Of a stretch of DNA of 64,000 bases, positions 33,985 through 43,915 are shown piece by piece (the first letter of the stretch is position 1; the number at the start of each line of letters is the position of its first letter). A program made the translations under genes and the position numbers. Where the stretch lies: NCBI RefSeq assembly GCF_040882075.1, contig NZ_JBBEBZ010000164.1, positions 1 to 64,000 on the forward strand. The letters run 5' to 3'. The DNA comes from Nitriliruptor sp040882075. GTDB taxonomy: Bacteria > Actinomycetota > Nitriliruptoria > Nitriliruptorales > Nitriliruptoraceae. Below the pieces are notes generated by a model that had not been told where the DNA came from, searched no databases, and was given only the letters and a program-made list of their open reading frames with translations.

Positions 33985-36126
33985 CTAGGCGGCGCGGCCG
34001 GTGGCAACGCGGATGGTTCGGGTCAGCGATCCTGCCGCGAGTTCGTCCAGCTGCAGGCAGGGTGCGCGCAGCATCGCGGCCAGCTCGCTGGCGAGTCCGA
34101 GTCGGACGAACCCCTGCTCGGTGTCGATGACCACAGCCGGTACTGCGCTGCTCGCCAGACGCATCGCGGCCCGTTGAGCATCGGCGAGCGCATCGGGACC
34201 GCCGTTGGCGCGCCCGTCGGTCACGGCGACCAGCAACGGGTGGCGGGCGGGGTCGCGGCGGGCGTGGGTCGCGATCACCTCGCCAGCACGGAGCAACCCG
34301 GCGGCCAACGGGGTGCGGCCGCCGGTCGGCAGCGCGGCGAGCTGCCGGTCGGCGAGTTCGACGCCGGCGGTGGGCGGCAGCACCAGCTGCGCCCCTCCGG
34401 CCCGGAACGTGACCATCGCGACCAGGTCGCGCCGCTGGTAGGCGTCGAACAGCAGCGCCCGCACCGCCCCCTTGACGGCCGACATCCGCTGACGGGCCCC
34501 CATCGACCCGGATGCGTCGACGCACAGCACGATCAGCGAACCCTGACGGCCACGACGTACGTGCTGGCGGAGGTCCTGGCGCCGAAGCGCCAGTCCGGCA
34601 CCCTCGCGCCGACGATGATGTTGTTCAGGCGCAGCGGCCCGCAGTGTGGCCGCGACGGCGATCTCCTGACCACGAGGCCGTTCGCCCGCCCGCAGGGGAC
34701 GAGCACCAGCGCTCGCGCCGCGCCGGCTCGGTCCCGGGCTCCGACGGCCGTCGGCACCCATCTCCGGGTTGGGCACGGTCAGCAGCGCCGGCCGCCCCGT
34801 GACCTGGGCGTCCGCCACCCGGCCATCAGGCGCGGCGCCCTGATCGTTTGGCGGCTCGCGGCCATCGCGGTCCCGCTGATCCGCATCGGCGTCCTCGGCG
34901 GCGGCGTCGGGGACGCCATCCGCCGGTTCCGCAGAACCCTCCTCGGCGGGGTCGGATGCACCGCTCGGCGTCGCGTCCGCGCGCTGCGGTACACGTGGGC
35001 CGGTCGGGGGCGGTCCGTCCGTGTCGGCCCCGGTGGTGTCCTCGTGGTCGCGCCGAGCCACATCGTCGTCCGCACCGTCGGGGTCGTCGTCGGGGGGTGG
35101 GGGGTCGTCGTCGGGGGGTCGGGGGTCGTCGTCACCGAGCAGGCGGTCGAGCTCGTTCTCGTCGATCCCCGGATCGTCGAAAGGTCCCCGTCGACGGCGG
35201 TGCGGGAGCGCGAGCAGGCAAGCGGTCCGCACGTCCTCACGGGCAACGTGGGTGGCCCCACGCCAGGCGGCCAGGGCAACTGACGCTCGGGCCGTGACGA
35301 TGTCGGCGCGGAGGCCGTCCACCTCGAGCGCTGCGCACACCTCGACGATGCGGATGAGCCACTCTTCCGAGAGTTCGACCGAGGGCAGCTGAGCGCGCGC
35401 TGCGACGATCCGCTCAGCGAGTTCGCGTTCGTCGGTCGCGAACCGGGCCGCGAACGTCTCCTGGTCGGACTCGTAGGCGAGCCGGCGACGCACCACCTCG
35501 GCGCGTTGTGCCGGGTCGTGCGGGGCGACCACCTCGACGGTCAGTCCGAAGCGGTCGAGCAGCTGCGGGCGCAGCTCGCCTTCCTCCGGGTTCATCGTCC
35601 CGATCAGCTGGAACCGGGCGGGGTGACGCACGGAGACGCCCTCCCGCTCGACGTGGTTGACGCCCATCGCCGCGGCGTCGAGCAACACGTCGACGAGGTG
35701 ATCGTCGAGCAGGTTGACCTCATCGACGTACAGCACCCCGCGGTGCGCCCGGGCGAGCAGTCCCGGCTCGAAGCTGCGGACCCCGTCCGCGAGCGCCCGT
35801 TCCAGATCGATCGAGCCGAGCAGTCGGTCCTCGCTGGCGCCGATCGGCAGCTCCACCAGCGGGGTACGGACCCGGGTGCCGGTGCGGTCGGGCTGGTCAC
35901 AGACGCCGCAGAGCTCGGCCGGAGCATCCGGCGGGCACCCGAACGCGCAGCCAGCGACGACCTCGATGTCGGGCAGCAGCGAGGCGAGTCCGCGGACAGC
36001 GGTCGACTTCGCGGTGCCCTTGTGACCGCGGACGAGCACCCCACCGATGCGCGGATCGACGGCATCGACCAGCAGGGCCGTGACGAGCCGTTCCTGGCCG
36101 ACGATGGCGCTGAAGGGATAGGTCAT
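33985..36126 (-). CDS. ChlI-ChlD fusion: AAA+ and VWA subunit of a cobalt/magnesium chelatase
   Basis: A 713-residue fusion of the two accessory subunits of a CobN/BchH-type chelatase. Residues 1-330 are an AAA+ ATPase: Walker A RGHKGTAKSTAVRGL, a CxxxxC zinc-like loop CAFGCPPDAPAELCGVC, and Walker B GVLYVDEVNLLDDH. After a long acidic Asp/Pro-rich linker (about 365-500) comes a VWA domain with the MIDAS motif LCVDASGSMG near residue 535. The gene overlaps the end of cobN by four bases, so it surely partners CobN, replacing CobS/CobT of the classical aerobic pathway. Confidence 0.93.
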   Translation of the reverse strand: MTYPFSAIVGQERLVTALLVDAVDPRIGGVLVRGHKGTAKSTAVRGLASLLPDIEVVAGCAFGCPPDAPAELCGVCDQPDRTGTRVRTPLVELPIGASEDRLLGSIDLERALADGVRSFEPGLLARAHRGVLYVDEVNLLDDHLVDVLLDAAAMGVNHVEREGVSVRHPARFQLIGTMNPEEGELRPQLLDRFGLTVEVVAPHDPAQRAEVVRRRLAYESDQETFAARFATDERELAERIVAARAQLPSVELSEEWLIRIVEVCAALEVDGLRADIVTARASVALAAWRGATHVAREDVRTACLLALPHRRRRGPFDDPGIDENELDRLLGDDDPRPPDDDPPPPDDDPDGADDDVARRDHEDTTGADTDGPPPTGPRVPQRADATPSGASDPAEEGSAEPADGVPDAAAEDADADQRDRDGREPPNDQGAAPDGRVADAQVTGRPALLTVPNPEMGADGRRSPGPSRRGASAGARPLRAGERPRGQEIAVAATLRAAAPEQHHRRREGAGLALRRQDLRQHVRRGRQGSLIVLCVDASGSMGARQRMSAVKGAVRALLFDAYQRRDLVAMVTFRAGGAQLVLPPTAGVELADRQLAALPTGGRTPLAAGLLRAGEVIATHARRDPARHPLLVAVTDGRANGGPDALADAQRAAMRLASSAVPAVVIDTEQGFVRLGLASELAAMLRAPCLQLDELAAGSLTRTIRVATGRAA

Positions 36127-39100
36127 GGCGACACCTCCTCGCCGCGCTCCTCGACCAGCCCTTCGGTCTCCAGATACGCCGCACGGAGCTGCTCCAGGCG
36201 CTCGGGCGCAGGTTCGGCCCACAACCCGCGTTGCGCCGCCTCCAGCAACCGTTCGGCGATCCCCCGCAACGCCCACGGATTCGAACGCTCGAGGAAGTCG
36301 CGCACCTCCGGATCCAGCACGTACTTCTCCACCAAGGTGTCGTACTGCCAGTCCTGCACGACCCCGGTGGTGGCGTCGTAGCCGAACAGGTAGTCGACGG
36401 TCGCGGCGAGCTCGAACGCGCCCTTGTAGCCGTGACGCTGCATGCTGGCGATCCACTTCGGGTTGACGACCCGGGCACGGAAGATCCGGTCGGTCTCCTG
36501 CGCCAGGGTGCGCGCCCGCGGTCGGGACGGATCGCTGGAATCGCCGATCACAGCCTGCGGGTCGTTGCCGGTCAACGCCCGGATGGTGGCGACCATCCCG
36601 CCGTGTTCCTGGAAGTAATCATCCGAGTCGAGGATGTCGTGCTCGCGGGTGTCGGTGTTCTTCACCGCCACCTGGACGCGGCGCAGGTTGGTGTGGAAGT
36701 CCTCGCGGGCCTCGACACCGTCGAGCCCGCGGCCGTAGGCGTGTCCGGACCACACGGTGTAGACCTCGGCGATGTCGGCGGTGTCCTGCCAGTTGCGCGC
36801 GTCGATCAACGGCAGCAGTCCGGCACCGTAGGCCCCGGGCTTCGCGCCGAAGATGCGGGTCGTCGACCGGCGGGTCGCCTCGGCCTCATCGACACCGTCG
36901 GCCAGCAGCCGGCCGCGGTCGGCCAGCGCGTGCTTGCGCACGAAGTTGCGCTCCACCGGCTCGTCGAGCTCCGCCACGGTCTCGACCGCCCGGTCCATCA
37001 GCCCGACCAGGTGCGGGAACGCGTCGCGGAAGAAGCCACTGATCCGCACGGTCACGTCGATCCGCGGCCGTTTCAGTTCATCGAGGTCGATCACCTGGAG
37101 ATCGACCACGCGGCGGGTCTCCTCGTGCCAGACCGGGCGGACACCCAGCAGCGCGAGGATCTCTGCGATGTCATCACCGTGGGTGCGCATGTTGGCGGTG
37201 CCCCACACCACGATGCCGATCGTCTCTGGCAGCTCGCCGGTGTCGTCGAGCGAGCGTTGCAACAAGGCATCGGCGAGCTGCTGGCCGACGCCCCACGACA
37301 GCCGGCTGGGCAGTCCCTTCGGGTCGACGGAGTGGAAGTTGCGCCCGGTCGGCAGCACGTCGATGCGTCCGCGGGTCGGTGAGCCCGACGGACCGGACGG
37401 GATGAAACGTCCGGCGAGGCCGTCGAGCAGCGCGTCGATCTCGCCGGCACATGCCCGGATGCGCGGAACGACCTCGTCGCACGCGAACGCGAGCACGTGC
37501 TCGACGTCCGGCTCGCGCTGACCGAGCACGTCCATCACCGCCGCGGCCACATCGTCCATGGACCACGCCTTGGCCGCCACCTCGACGATCAACCGATCGG
37601 CGAGGTCATCGATGCGGTCAAGCACATCTCCGCGGGTCACGATCGGTCCGGGTGTGAGCGTGCGCAGCCCGTCGAGATCCGGTTCCGGCCACGAGCTCGC
37701 GACCGCACGACCGTCACCGATCCGCGTGCCGCCGTCGTCGAGCAGCACCGACTCGTCGAGCCCGAACGCCGTCGCGACCACCGACCGCAGACCGGGGACC
37801 TCGCCCTGCGGCAGCCGCAGGATGGCCTTGACCAGCCCACGCAGCTGTTCGTCCAGCGGTGGGGCACCCAACACGTGTAGGCCGTCACGGACCTGCAGGT
37901 CTTTGATCTCGCACAGGTAACCGTCGACGTGGGTGACCAGCTCCCCGAAATCGGCCGGGTCGTCGGGCATCTCGTCCACGCCGACCGCCGGGGCGATGTG
38001 GGAGTCGACCAGCAGCGCCCACACCTGATCGCGCAGTGCCGGCAGCTTGGAGGGGTCGAGCAGTTCGAGTTCGGCGTACTCGTCGAGCAGGTGCTCGAGC
38101 CGGGTCAGGTCGTCGTAGGTCTCCGCGCGCATCATCGGCGGGACCAGATGGTCGACCACGGTGGCATGGGCGCGGCGCTTGGCCTGGGTGCCCTCACCCG
38201 GGTCGTTGACGACGAACGGGTAGAACAGCGGGACGTCGGTCAGCGCCGCGTCGGTGGCGCAGGAGGCCGACATCCCGACCCCTTTGCCGGGCAGCCACTC
38301 AAGCGTGCCGTGCTTGCCCACGTGCACGATGGCGTGTGCCCCGAAGGTGCGGGTCAGCCACCAGTAGGCGGCGAGGTAGTGGTGGGTCGGCGCCAGGTCC
38401 GGCGAGTGGTAGATCGCGATCGGGTCGTCGCCGAACCCGCGCGGCGGCTGGATCGCGAGCACGACGTTGCCGAAGGTCATCGTCGCGGTCACCAGATGCT
38501 GGCCGTCGGGGTGCAGCAGGACCTCACCCGGCGGCGGGCCCCACTGCGCTTCCACGCTCGCCTGCAGGTCGGTGGGCAGCTGTCGGAACCAGGTGACGTA
38601 GTCGTCCACAGCCAGCCGCGCATCGGCGTGTGCGAGCTGATCCTCGGTGAGGTCCTCCGCATCGAACCCGCCCCGGGCGATCAGCGCGTGGATCAGCGCA
38701 TCCGAGTCCTCGAGCAGGTGCTCATCGACGTCGTCGCCGAGCCAGTAGCCGGCGTCGCGCATGTCGCGCAGGATCGCGACCGTGGATGCCGGGGTGTCGA
38801 GCCCGACACCATTGCCGATGCGGCTGTGCTTGGTCGGATAGTTCGAGAGGACCAGCCCGACGCGCTTGTCCGCATTGGGTACATGGCGCAGCCGGGCGTG
38901 GTTGACCGCCAGCCCCGCGACCCGGGCGGTGCGCTCAGGGTCGGCGACGTAGCGCACCAGCGGACCGTCGACGCGGTCGTCGGCGGCGGTCAGCTCCTTG
39001 AACGAGAACGGCACCCCGATGATGCGTCCGTCGAACTCCGGCAGCGCGATCTGCATCGCGGTGTCCATCGGTGACAGGCCGACGTTGGCCTCCTGCCACC

Positions 39101-39944
39101 GCTCGCGGCTGGCGGTCGAGGTCAACGCCTGGATGACGGGCACACCCAACCGCTCCAGCGCATCCGCGTGCCAGGCGTCCGCGTCGGCCGCGTTGGCGCC
39201 GCCCATCGCCAGCACCGTGACCACCAGCGCGTCGGGGTGCACGTCGTGGTCGCTCAGCATCGTGAGCAGCGGGACCTCGCCGTCCGCTTCCGGCCGCAGC
39301 GAATAGCAGTGCAACCCGACGGCTTGCGCTCCCTTCGCCTCGATCGCGTCGAGCAACGCATCCACGAACCCGGTGTTGCCCGACACCAGGTGCGAACGGT
39401 AGAAGACGACGCCGATCAGCGGTTTGGCGGGATCCAGACCGGCAAGCGCGTCCGCCCGACGCGGGTGGTAGGCACCGTGGTCGGGCAGCTGCTGCGGGGG
39501 CTCGAAGCCGAGGCCGGTCACCAGCAGCGTGTCGGCCACGAACCGCAGCAGCTGTTCGGTGTTGGCCGTGCCGCCGAGGCGCAGGTACTCGAAGGCCTGC
39601 GCGACCACGGCGGTCGGGGCGGTCGACAGCGCCGTGAGCTCCGCATCCGGGGAGCCCTCCCCCGACAGTGCGAGCAGCGGTATCCCGCCGGCGACACAGC
39701 GCTCGCGCAGCGCGTCGAGCAGTTCGGGGAACGCAGCGCGCCCGCCGAGCAGCCGGACGACCACGACCTCGACGTCCGCGGTGACCTCGTCGAGCCAGCC
39801 GGCCAGCGCCTCGGCGTCGTCACGCGGCGCACGGGCCGGATTCAGCGCTCGAACGCGCGGGGCGTCATCGGGGAGCGCCTCGACGGCGCCCGCCGCGGCG
39901 AGGATCTCCGTGTCGGCCGTGGTCAACAGCAAGATGGTGGTCAC
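36123..39944 (-). CDS. cobN: Cobaltochelatase large subunit CobN
   Basis: A 1273-residue CobN, of the family's normal size. Diagnostic segments are GVVFYRSHLVSGNTGFVDAL, FKELTAADDRVDGPLVRY, IVHVGKHGTLEWLPGKGVGM, then PTGRNFHSVDPKGLPSR and GVRPVWHEETRRVVDLQVI. It inserts cobalt into hydrogenobyrinic acid a,c-diamide in the oxygen-dependent route, driven by the ChlI-ChlD partner. Its presence beside CbiX, CbiG and CbiD gives the operon both early and late metal-insertion enzymes. Confidence 0.97.
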   Translation of the reverse strand: MTTILLLTTADTEILAAAGAVEALPDDAPRVRALNPARAPRDDAEALAGWLDEVTADVEVVVVRLLGGRAAFPELLDALRERCVAGGIPLLALSGEGSPDAELTALSTAPTAVVAQAFEYLRLGGTANTEQLLRFVADTLLVTGLGFEPPQQLPDHGAYHPRRADALAGLDPAKPLIGVVFYRSHLVSGNTGFVDALLDAIEAKGAQAVGLHCYSLRPEADGEVPLLTMLSDHDVHPDALVVTVLAMGGANAADADAWHADALERLGVPVIQALTSTASRERWQEANVGLSPMDTAMQIALPEFDGRIIGVPFSFKELTAADDRVDGPLVRYVADPERTARVAGLAVNHARLRHVPNADKRVGLVLSNYPTKHSRIGNGVGLDTPASTVAILRDMRDAGYWLGDDVDEHLLEDSDALIHALIARGGFDAEDLTEDQLAHADARLAVDDYVTWFRQLPTDLQASVEAQWGPPPGEVLLHPDGQHLVTATMTFGNVVLAIQPPRGFGDDPIAIYHSPDLAPTHHYLAAYWWLTRTFGAHAIVHVGKHGTLEWLPGKGVGMSASCATDAALTDVPLFYPFVVNDPGEGTQAKRRAHATVVDHLVPPMMRAETYDDLTRLEHLLDEYAELELLDPSKLPALRDQVWALLVDSHIAPAVGVDEMPDDPADFGELVTHVDGYLCEIKDLQVRDGLHVLGAPPLDEQLRGLVKAILRLPQGEVPGLRSVVATAFGLDESVLLDDGGTRIGDGRAVASSWPEPDLDGLRTLTPGPIVTRGDVLDRIDDLADRLIVEVAAKAWSMDDVAAAVMDVLGQREPDVEHVLAFACDEVVPRIRACAGEIDALLDGLAGRFIPSGPSGSPTRGRIDVLPTGRNFHSVDPKGLPSRLSWGVGQQLADALLQRSLDDTGELPETIGIVVWGTANMRTHGDDIAEILALLGVRPVWHEETRRVVDLQVIDLDELKRPRIDVTVRISGFFRDAFPHLVGLMDRAVETVAELDEPVERNFVRKHALADRGRLLADGVDEAEATRRSTTRIFGAKPGAYGAGLLPLIDARNWQDTADIAEVYTVWSGHAYGRGLDGVEAREDFHTNLRRVQVAVKNTDTREHDILDSDDYFQEHGGMVATIRALTGNDPQAVIGDSSDPSRPRARTLAQETDRIFRARVVNPKWIASMQRHGYKGAFELAATVDYLFGYDATTGVVQDWQYDTLVEKYVLDPEVRDFLERSNPWALRGIAERLLEAAQRGLWAEPAPERLEQLRAAYLETEGLVEERGEEVSP

Positions 39945-41548
39945 GTGGACTCCGCGGTCGGATCGAGCGGGTCGGGGCCGGACAGGTCAAGGCCGGACGG
40001 GCTGGGCTCCGGGAGCGGCCCCGCGGCGGGCGCACCGCCGGGTGCGACGACGGGGAGGCCACGAGGAACGCCCTCGTCGAGCAGCCGGTACAGCGCCGAG
40101 GTGTCGAGGTGGGCGGCGACGAGATCACCCAGCACGTCCAGCCGCCGGGCACGCACCTGCGCGAACGGTTCGGCGCCGGGGAGCCAGTCCCGGTTGGTAC
40201 GGGCGGCGACGTCCGCCAGGATCGCCCGTCGCAGTGCGTCGTGCTCGAGGACACCGTGCCAGGAGGTGCCGAGTACCGCACCGACGACACACCCTTCATC
40301 GTCATCGGCATCGGCCAGCGCGTCGACCAGCCATGCGTCGCCGCCGTGGCGGACGACTCGGCCGTGGCGGATCTCGTACCCGGACGCCGCGGTGGCGAAC
40401 CGCGGGCTCGTCCCCACCCGCTGGGCGAGCAGCTTGTCGGGACGGAAGGTCGTGACGACCGGCAGCAGGTCGAGCCCGGCGACGGTCCCGGCGCGGGACT
40501 CGACGTCGTCGTGCAGGGTCGTGCCGAGCATCTGGTAGCCGCCGCAGATCCCCAGGACCGGCCGTCCCTGCGCTGCCCGGGCGGCGATGGCGTCCGCCAG
40601 GCCCTGGCGGTGGAGCCACGCCAGGTCGAGGACCGTGTTCTTGGTGCCGGGCAGGACCACCAGGTCCGCTCGGAGCACGTCGGTCGGATCGGTCGTGTAG
40701 CGGACCCGGACACCCGGCTCGGCGGCCAGCGCGTCGGCGTCGGTGACGTTCGAGCTGCGGGGTAGGCGGACCACCGCGACGTCGATCACATCCGCCCCGA
40801 TGGGCGGGGTCGAGGGAAGCCCGCGATCCATGGCGAGCGAGTCCTCGGCATCGAGCCACAGACCATCAACGTGGGGCAGCACCCCCAGGTTGGGACGGCC
40901 GATGAGCTGCTCCAACTGCACGAGACCCGGTGCGAGTACCCCCGGATCGCCACGGAAGCGGTTGATGACGGTCCCGGCGATCAGGGCCTGGTCCGCCGGT
41001 TCGAGCAGCCCGACGGTGCCGTAGAGCGCCGCGAACACCCCACCGCGATCGATGTCCCCGATCACGATCACGGGGAGGTCGGCAGCGCGGGCGAGACCCA
41101 TGTTGGTCAGATCGTGCGCACGGAGGTTGATCTCCGCCGGGCTGCCCGCGCCCTCGCAGATCACGGCGTCGAACCGGCTGCGTAGGTCCGCGAGCGCGTC
41201 CATCACGATCGGCTTGAGGTAGAGGCGGCGGTTGTGGTAGTCGCGGGCGCCGGCTTCGAATGCCGGCTGTCCCATGACCACGACCTGGCTGTGTCGGTCC
41301 CCGGTCGGTTTGATGAGGATCGGGTTCATGGCGGCTTCGGGGGGGACCATCGCTGCGGCGGCCTGGGCGGCCTGGGCCCGGCCGATCTCGGCGCCGTCGG
41401 CGGTGACCGCGGAGTTCAACGCCATGTTCTGGGCCTTGAACGGCGCCACCTTCACGCCTTCGCGTGCCAACCACCGGCAGATCGCCGCGACGAGCACGCT
41501 CTTGCCCGCATCCGAGGTGGTGCCCGCGACCAGCAGGGCCCCGCTCAT
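39941..41548 (-). CDS. cobQ: Cobyric acid synthase CobQ/CbiP
   Basis: A 535-residue glutamine-dependent amidotransferase adding amides at b, d, e and g. ATP-binding start LLVAGTTSDAGKSVLVAAIC, then VKVAPFKAQNMALNS and VIGDIDRGGVFAALYGTVGL. The glutaminase part has PVLGICGGYQMLG with the Cys nucleophile. The C-terminal 40 residues are Pro/Ser-rich and dispensable-looking. Both ends overlap the neighbours by four bases. Confidence 0.97.
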   Translation of the reverse strand: MSGALLVAGTTSDAGKSVLVAAICRWLAREGVKVAPFKAQNMALNSAVTADGAEIGRAQAAQAAAAMVPPEAAMNPILIKPTGDRHSQVVVMGQPAFEAGARDYHNRRLYLKPIVMDALADLRSRFDAVICEGAGSPAEINLRAHDLTNMGLARAADLPVIVIGDIDRGGVFAALYGTVGLLEPADQALIAGTVINRFRGDPGVLAPGLVQLEQLIGRPNLGVLPHVDGLWLDAEDSLAMDRGLPSTPPIGADVIDVAVVRLPRSSNVTDADALAAEPGVRVRYTTDPTDVLRADLVVLPGTKNTVLDLAWLHRQGLADAIAARAAQGRPVLGICGGYQMLGTTLHDDVESRAGTVAGLDLLPVVTTFRPDKLLAQRVGTSPRFATAASGYEIRHGRVVRHGGDAWLVDALADADDDEGCVVGAVLGTSWHGVLEHDALRRAILADVAARTNRDWLPGAEPFAQVRARRLDVLGDLVAAHLDTSALYRLLDEGVPRGLPVVAPGGAPAAGPLPEPSPSGLDLSGPDPLDPTAEST

Positions 41549-42540
41549 GACCGGGCCCCTTCCGCGCGGACCTCGACGTGGCGCCCGCGCGCCACCGCCA
41601 CGCCGATCGCGGCAGCGAACGCGACGGTCACTGCTGCGAGTTCGAGCGCGGACGAGAGCGCAGCCGCGCGGTCGATGTCATCGATGCGCGGTGACGGCCC
41701 CTCGCCCATGGCGGGCCGGCGGTCCTGGTGGTCGCCGTAGTGGTTGACGTCACCCCCGAGGGTGAGACCGAGCGCGCCGGCTGCCGCGGCCTCGACCGGG
41801 CCCGCGTTCGGACTCGGGTGGCCGGCGGCGTCACGCCGCCAGACCCGCCACGCATCCGTCGGGCGCCCACCGACGGTCGGGGCCAGCACGACCGTCAGCA
41901 ACGCGGTCAGCCGGGCCGGGGCGAGGTTGATCAGGTCATCGGTCCGCGCAGCCACCCGACCGAACCGCAGATGACGTGAGGTTCGGTACCCGACCATCGC
42001 GTCCAACGTGTTCACGGTCCGGTGCACGACCACGCCGGTCGCACCGAACACCGCGCCCCACGCGAGCGTGCCGACGACGGCGTCGGAGGTGTTCTCCGCA
42101 ACCGACTCGACGGTCGCACGGGCGAGCCCGTCCGCGTCCAACCTCGACGGGTCACGGCCGCACAACCATCCGAGCTGATCACGGGCAGCGTCGAGGTCCC
42201 CGGCACGGAGCAACTCGGCCATCGTGCGCGCCGCCCGACGCAGGCTCGTGCCGCCGAGTGCCACGGCGGTCACCAGTGCCCTCAGTGCCAACCGTCCCGC
42301 CGGTGGCAGGGCGCGCTCGGCCGAACGGGTCACCGCCGCGGCACCACCGACGAGCACCAGCGCGTAAAGCGCTCCGGCCGCCTCGTGATCGGCGTACCAG
42401 CGGCGCTCGTACCGTTCGGCGAGCTGACCGAAGCCGGCGACGGGATGGAAACGTGGCGGATCGGCGACGGTCCGGTCCAGCCACACCCCGAGCAGGAGCC
42501 CAACCGCACCCGCCGTTACGCCATCCATGGTGCGGCTCAT
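41545..42540 (-). CDS. cbiB: Adenosylcobinamide-phosphate synthase CbiB/CobD
   Basis: A 331-residue membrane protein joining adenosylcobyric acid to aminopropanol (phosphate). Motifs: LGVWLDRTVADPPRFHPVAG, TVESVAENTSDAVVGTLAWG and the end region RDAAGHPSPNAGPVEAAAAG. Several hydrophobic helices are present. The ATG shares ATGA with the phosphatase stop; a second in-frame ATG follows four codons later. Confidence 0.95.
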   Translation of the reverse strand: MSRTMDGVTAGAVGLLLGVWLDRTVADPPRFHPVAGFGQLAERYERRWYADHEAAGALYALVLVGGAAAVTRSAERALPPAGRLALRALVTAVALGGTSLRRAARTMAELLRAGDLDAARDQLGWLCGRDPSRLDADGLARATVESVAENTSDAVVGTLAWGAVFGATGVVVHRTVNTLDAMVGYRTSRHLRFGRVAARTDDLINLAPARLTALLTVVLAPTVGGRPTDAWRVWRRDAAGHPSPNAGPVEAAAAGALGLTLGGDVNHYGDHQDRRPAMGEGPSPRIDDIDRAAALSSALELAAVTVAFAAAIGVAVARGRHVEVRAEGARS

Positions 42541-43154
42541 GGCGCTGCTCGTGATGTGGAGCTGACCACGGCGTGCGTGGGCAGCCGGACGTTGGTCCGG
42601 ACGAGCGTCCACCCGCCGTGGGGCCTGGCGTGCAGCTCGGTGAGGCTGCACGGGGCGACGTCGACGCGCCACATCGACGACATCGGCGCCTGGAGTGCCT
42701 GCAGGATGGCCAGCTTGATCGGGCCGCCGTGGGTGAACACCGCCGTGGTCCCCTCCCGATCGCGCAGTCGTTCGAGTGCTCGCGCCAGTCGTTCGCCGAG
42801 CGCGTCCAGGGTCTCGCCCCCGTGAGGCGCCGTGTTGGGGTCGGCGTACCAGCCCTCCAGCTCGGCGGGGAATTCGCGGCCGATCTCGTGGGGGTCGCGT
42901 CCGGCCCACCTGCCGAAGTCGAGTTCGGCGAGGTCTGGGTCCACCTCGGCGTCGGGGAACCCGGCCAGGGTTGCGGTCTGACGGCAGCGAAGCGCGGGAC
43001 TCGTGGATGCGGCATCGGAGTGGAGGTGGCCGGCCAGGGTCTTGGCCGCGCGACGCCCGGCGTCGTCGAGCGGTTCGTCGGACGGGAACAGGAACTGCCG
43101 CGTCGCGGTGGACGGCGCGTGACGGATCAGCAGCAGGCTTGGACGCCGACTCAC
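42537..43154 (-). CDS. Histidine phosphatase family protein, probable alpha-ribazole phosphatase
   Basis: A 205-residue phosphoglycerate-mutase-fold phosphatase. The catalytic histidine is in LLLIRHAPST (RHA instead of the usual RHG), with PLDDAGRRAA, the ELDFGRWAGRDPHEIG block and the second histidine in TTAVFTHGGPIKL. In B12 operons such proteins act as CobC, dephosphorylating alpha-ribazole phosphate or adenosylcobalamin phosphate. The GTG start overlaps cbtA by four bases. Confidence 0.85.
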   Translation of the reverse strand: MSRRPSLLLIRHAPSTATRQFLFPSDEPLDDAGRRAAKTLAGHLHSDAASTSPALRCRQTATLAGFPDAEVDPDLAELDFGRWAGRDPHEIGREFPAELEGWYADPNTAPHGGETLDALGERLARALERLRDREGTTAVFTHGGPIKLAILQALQAPMSSMWRVDVAPCSLTELHARPHGGWTLVRTNVRLPTHAVVSSTSRAAP

Positions 43155-43912
43155 GCCGGCCACCGCGGTCGCGCCCCGTTCTTGGCGGTGTCGCGATCCC
43201 ACAGCAGCCCGAACACGGCCGCGATCCCCGCCCACAGCAACGTCTGGGTGGCAAGCGACGCCAACCGGAACTGCCACAGCAGCTCGCCGGGGAACCCCGG
43301 TCCCCCCGCCTCCGTGCTGCTCGGCAGCGCTAGCACCAGCCCCCCGAAAGCGACCAGAGCGACCGCTGCGACAACGACCTGACGCGGCGCATCGCGGAAC
43401 CCGGTGGCGTGCAAGCGGTGCGCGAACGTCCAGAGCGCCGCAGCCAGCGCGATCGACAGGCCGATCGCTGCGAGGTACCAGGCCGAACGGGTCCCGACCG
43501 CGCCGGGATCGCCCACCCCCGGCGGGTTGGGTGGTGCGGCAAGCAGCGGCACGAGTGCCATCGCCACCCAGGCGACCGCGCCCAGTTTCAGTGAGGCGCG
43601 CCAGTCGTCAGGGTCCCGGATGAAGCCACGAACGAAGGCGAACAGCACGCCGAACAGGCCGCCGAATGCCGCACCGACGACCGCGGTCGCGACCGGCAGC
43701 AGCGCCTGTTGGGTCGTACGCGAGACGGAGAAGTCCGCGGGGTCGTCGTGTCCACTCGCCGCAGGGTCGTCAGCGGAAGCTCCCTCGAGCGCCTCTTCGA
43801 TCCGGATCGCTTCGCGCACCGGGATCTCCCCGATGACGAACGCGAACAGACCGGCGAGTACACCCGCGAGCAGCCCCGCCGCGAGGCCGCGACGGATACT
43901 TGGTGCCAGCAC
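43151..43912 (-). CDS. cbtA: Predicted cobalt transporter subunit CbtA
   Basis: A 253-residue membrane protein with five or so hydrophobic segments (for example GLLAGVLAGLFAFVIGEIPV and VATAVVGAAFGGLFGVLFAF). It matches CbtA, predicted from B12-riboswitch context to import cobalt with CbtB. The segment EEALEGA with nearby His/Asp residues is polar, between the first and second helices. It directly follows cbtB and begins the coupled chain of genes. Confidence 0.88.
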   Translation of the reverse strand: MLAPSIRRGLAAGLLAGVLAGLFAFVIGEIPVREAIRIEEALEGASADDPAASGHDDPADFSVSRTTQQALLPVATAVVGAAFGGLFGVLFAFVRGFIRDPDDWRASLKLGAVAWVAMALVPLLAAPPNPPGVGDPGAVGTRSAWYLAAIGLSIALAAALWTFAHRLHATGFRDAPRQVVVAAVALVAFGGLVLALPSSTEAGGPGFPGELLWQFRLASLATQTLLWAGIAAVFGLLWDRDTAKNGARPRWPA

Positions 43913-43915
43913 CGA

